Source: Desertivirga sp966211215 (lineage in GTDB: Bacteria; Bacteroidota; Bacteroidia; Sphingobacteriales; Sphingobacteriaceae). Taken from it: a stretch of DNA of 7,464 nucleotides. This document shows positions 5,377 through 7,464 of this stretch, one piece after another (position 1 is the first letter of the stretch; the number at the start of each line of letters is the position of its first letter). The stretch lies in NCBI GenBank assembly GCA_966211215.1, contig CBIHNR010000239.1, forward strand, positions 1 to 7,464, in the 5' to 3' direction. The notes beneath the pieces were generated by a model, which searched no databases, had not been told where the DNA came from, and was given only the letters and a program-made list of their open reading frames with translations. Made by a program: the position numbers and the translations under genes.

Positions 5377-7464
5377 ATGAAAAAAATATATTATCTGCTT
5401 TTTGCCCTGTTTTTTTTGGGCAGCAAAGCGCTTTTTGGCCAAGCGGTCCAGGTAAGCGGAATAGTGTCTGATACAACCGGGGAAGCTGTGATCGCCGCCA
5501 GTATTACCGAAAAGGGAGTGTCGGGTAACGCAGTACAAACTAATGTTTCCGGGCGGTTTACAATCACGTTGAAAGGTACCTCCCGCACATTAGTAGTGTC
5601 AAGTATGGGCTACGAGCGGAAGGAGGTGAAGATTGGTGCTAATAATACAGTTTCAATAATGTTAAGAAGTACCTCCAAAGGCCTTTCTGAGGTAGTGGTG
5701 GTAGGATATGGCCGCCAGTCAAAGATCACCAGCACCGGAGCTATCAGCACAATATCCGGAAGTGAGCTGAGGAACAATCCCGCAGCAAGTATTCAAAATA
5801 CAATGGCAGGAAAGTTACCCGGGTTCTTTTCTCAGCAGGGCTCGGGAAGGCCAGGTGCCGATGCCGCGAATTTTTACATTCGGGGGGTAAGCTCTTTCAA
5901 CGCCGGCAGTACCACGCCTACCATTTATGTTGACGATATTGAGTATACCTATGAACAGTTTGCACGCCTTGATCCTAATGAGATTGAATCGGTGACTGTT
6001 TTGAAGGATGCCTCCGCAACTGCAGTATTTGGGGTGAGGGGCGCAAATGGAGTGGTAATTGTAAGCACCCGTAGAGGAAAGATCGGGGCTCCGAAAATTT
6101 CTTTCCGGGGAGAAACCAGTCTTCAGCAACCTGCTGTTTTTCCTGAATTTCTAAATTCCTATGATGCGGCAGTGCTATACAATCAAGGGCGAAAAAACGA
6201 TGGACAGCCTGCCCAATTTACCGATGCAGATTTGGCGGCTTTTAAAGACCATACAGATCCCTACGGACATCCGGATGTAAACTGGAAGAAGGAATTGTTT
6301 AAAGACTTTAGTAAACAGTACCGGGGCAATTTTGATATTACGGGCGGAACTGAAAATGTGAAGTATTTTGTTTCTGCGGGATATCTCTATCAAGATGGTA
6401 TGGTAAAGGATTTTGCAAGTAAGGTTGGCATAAATAACAATTATTTCAATCAGCGCTATAACTACCGTTCTAACCTGGATATGCGGGTTACCCGAACAAC
6501 AGACCTAAGGCTGGACTTATCAGGTAATATCAGTACCATCAACGTCCCCCAGGTAGGAAGTCCAAACAACTGGAATGACGTTTTCGCTGATTATGGAAGT
6601 ATTTGGACACTAGCTCCCTGGGCGTATCCAATTTACAATCCAGACGGCTCTTTCGGTTATAGTCAATGGGCCAAAAGCCCCGGAACTGGCGGAACTGTAT
6701 ATGATGCAAATAACATTGTGGGCCGGTTAACCTATCTGGGATATACACGAACCTTTGAGAACAATATGAACCTTCAGTCTAACCTCAATCAGAAGTTAGA
6801 TTTCCTTACCAGGGGATTGTCTTTAAAAGGTGTGTTGTCATACTCTTCAAACTACAATAACCCAAGAGTCTCGATGTCTGGCGGCGAGTTTCCCTCTTCT
6901 ATTTACGATCCGGTATCTAACACCTATCAACCACGACAATCAAACACTTATCGGGTTAGGAGATTGATCAGAGATGCAGATAACGGCAATACAATTCGTA
7001 TCCTAACCACACAACTGGGAATGAATTATGACCGGTCATTTGGTAGCCACCATGTTTATGGACTGGCATTGTATCTTCAGCAATCAGACATCCGCAGAGA
7101 TAACAGCAATGGCAACGTGTATAATTTCATACCAAATAACTTCAGAAGTTATGTTGCAAGAGCGGGGTATGACTTTCGTCAGAGATATCTTATTGAGTTC
7201 AATAGTGCCTACAACGGCTCTACCCGTTTTTCCAAAAGCAATCGTTATGGCTTTTTCCCGGCAGTATCAGCAGGATGGAATATTGCGGAAGAACCTTTCT
7301 TAAAAGATAATATCAATTTTATCAATCATTTAAAGCTCAGAGGATCTTATGGCCTTGTTGGAAACGATAGGCTGGGTAACAACTTTAGCTATTACTATCA
7401 ACAGGTTTATTCAACTTCGGGAAACAAGGTATATTTTGGTAACCCAAGTGCTAATAATGGTAGT
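5377..7464 (+). CDS. SusC/RagA-family TonB-dependent outer-membrane transporter, 3' end beyond window
   Basis: The frame is open from the ATG to the last base (696 codons, no stop), so this is the N-terminal part of a second transporter. Seen in order: signal peptide (MKKIYYLLFALFFLG..., likely cleaved after ALFG at 18-21); a carboxypeptidase-regulatory-like domain about 25-97 starting VSGIVSDTTGE and containing VSSMGYE; the TonB box EVVVVGYG at 105-112; a plug about 113-235 with YIRG (167-170), YVDDI (184-188) and NEIESVTVLKDAS (201-213) followed by GVRGANGVVIVSTRRG; then barrel strands, including YGFFPAVSAGWNI from 624. No STN domain is present, so sigma/anti-sigma signalling through one is not indicated. 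YGFFPAV aligns with residue 575 of the first transporter, so about 330 residues should be missing and the full protein would be near 1030. It is a diverged paralogue, and a second SusD gene would be expected downstream. The start is supported by the signal peptide. Confidence 0.95.
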   Translation, partial: MKKIYYLLFALFFLGSKALFGQAVQVSGIVSDTTGEAVIAASITEKGVSGNAVQTNVSGRFTITLKGTSRTLVVSSMGYERKEVKIGANNTVSIMLRSTSKGLSEVVVVGYGRQSKITSTGAISTISGSELRNNPAASIQNTMAGKLPGFFSQQGSGRPGADAANFYIRGVSSFNAGSTTPTIYVDDIEYTYEQFARLDPNEIESVTVLKDASATAVFGVRGANGVVIVSTRRGKIGAPKISFRGETSLQQPAVFPEFLNSYDAAVLYNQGRKNDGQPAQFTDADLAAFKDHTDPYGHPDVNWKKELFKDFSKQYRGNFDITGGTENVKYFVSAGYLYQDGMVKDFASKVGINNNYFNQRYNYRSNLDMRVTRTTDLRLDLSGNISTINVPQVGSPNNWNDVFADYGSIWTLAPWAYPIYNPDGSFGYSQWAKSPGTGGTVYDANNIVGRLTYLGYTRTFENNMNLQSNLNQKLDFLTRGLSLKGVLSYSSNYNNPRVSMSGGEFPSSIYDPVSNTYQPRQSNTYRVRRLIRDADNGNTIRILTTQLGMNYDRSFGSHHVYGLALYLQQSDIRRDNSNGNVYNFIPNNFRSYVARAGYDFRQRYLIEFNSAYNGSTRFSKSNRYGFFPAVSAGWNIAEEPFLKDNINFINHLKLRGSYGLVGNDRLGNNFSYYYQQVYSTSGNKVYFGNPSANNGS

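Noticed and set aside
7028..7303. Plus-strand open frame of 91 codons near the right edge
   Set aside because: It is out of frame with, and fully inside, the second SusC-like gene, whose translation there carries clear barrel motifs.

Overview
The window reads as chromosomal DNA of a member of the Bacteroidota. The evidence is a SusC/RagA-type TonB-dependent transporter followed by its SusD/RagB-type surface lipoprotein, then a second SusC-like gene, all on the + strand with short gaps, weak or absent Shine-Dalgarno sequences and AT-rich leaders. The style of the intergenic repeats suggests Sphingobacteriales (Pedobacter/Mucilaginibacter-like), but this placement is an impression and not demonstrated.

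Layout: 1-626 holds no convincing gene. Its left half (about 1-330) has two copies of a short repeat and a compact hairpin, plus an open reverse frame running out of the window at position 1. Its right half (about 330-626) is an AT-rich leader with a small degenerate duplication just before the first gene. 627-3566 encodes a complete 979-residue SusC-like transporter without the usual N-terminal carboxypeptidase-regulatory-like domain or a canonical TonB box. 3579-5336 encodes a complete 585-residue SusD-like lipoprotein. 5377-7464 encodes the first 696 residues of a second SusC-like transporter that does have the N-terminal domain and a textbook TonB box. It runs off the right edge with no stop; alignment to the first transporter suggests roughly 330 residues are missing.

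The first SusC and the SusD are 12 nt apart and should form one outer-membrane uptake complex: the barrel with its plug in the membrane, the lipoprotein as a lid binding the ligand. The second SusC starts 40 nt after the SusD stop with no terminator between, so a single transcript is likely; a second SusD would be expected just beyond the window. No enzyme, regulator or other substrate-defining gene is present, so the imported molecule (glycan, peptide or other) cannot be named.

I see no evidence for an undescribed biological system here. The most unusual point is that two transporters of different N-terminal architecture sit in tandem.
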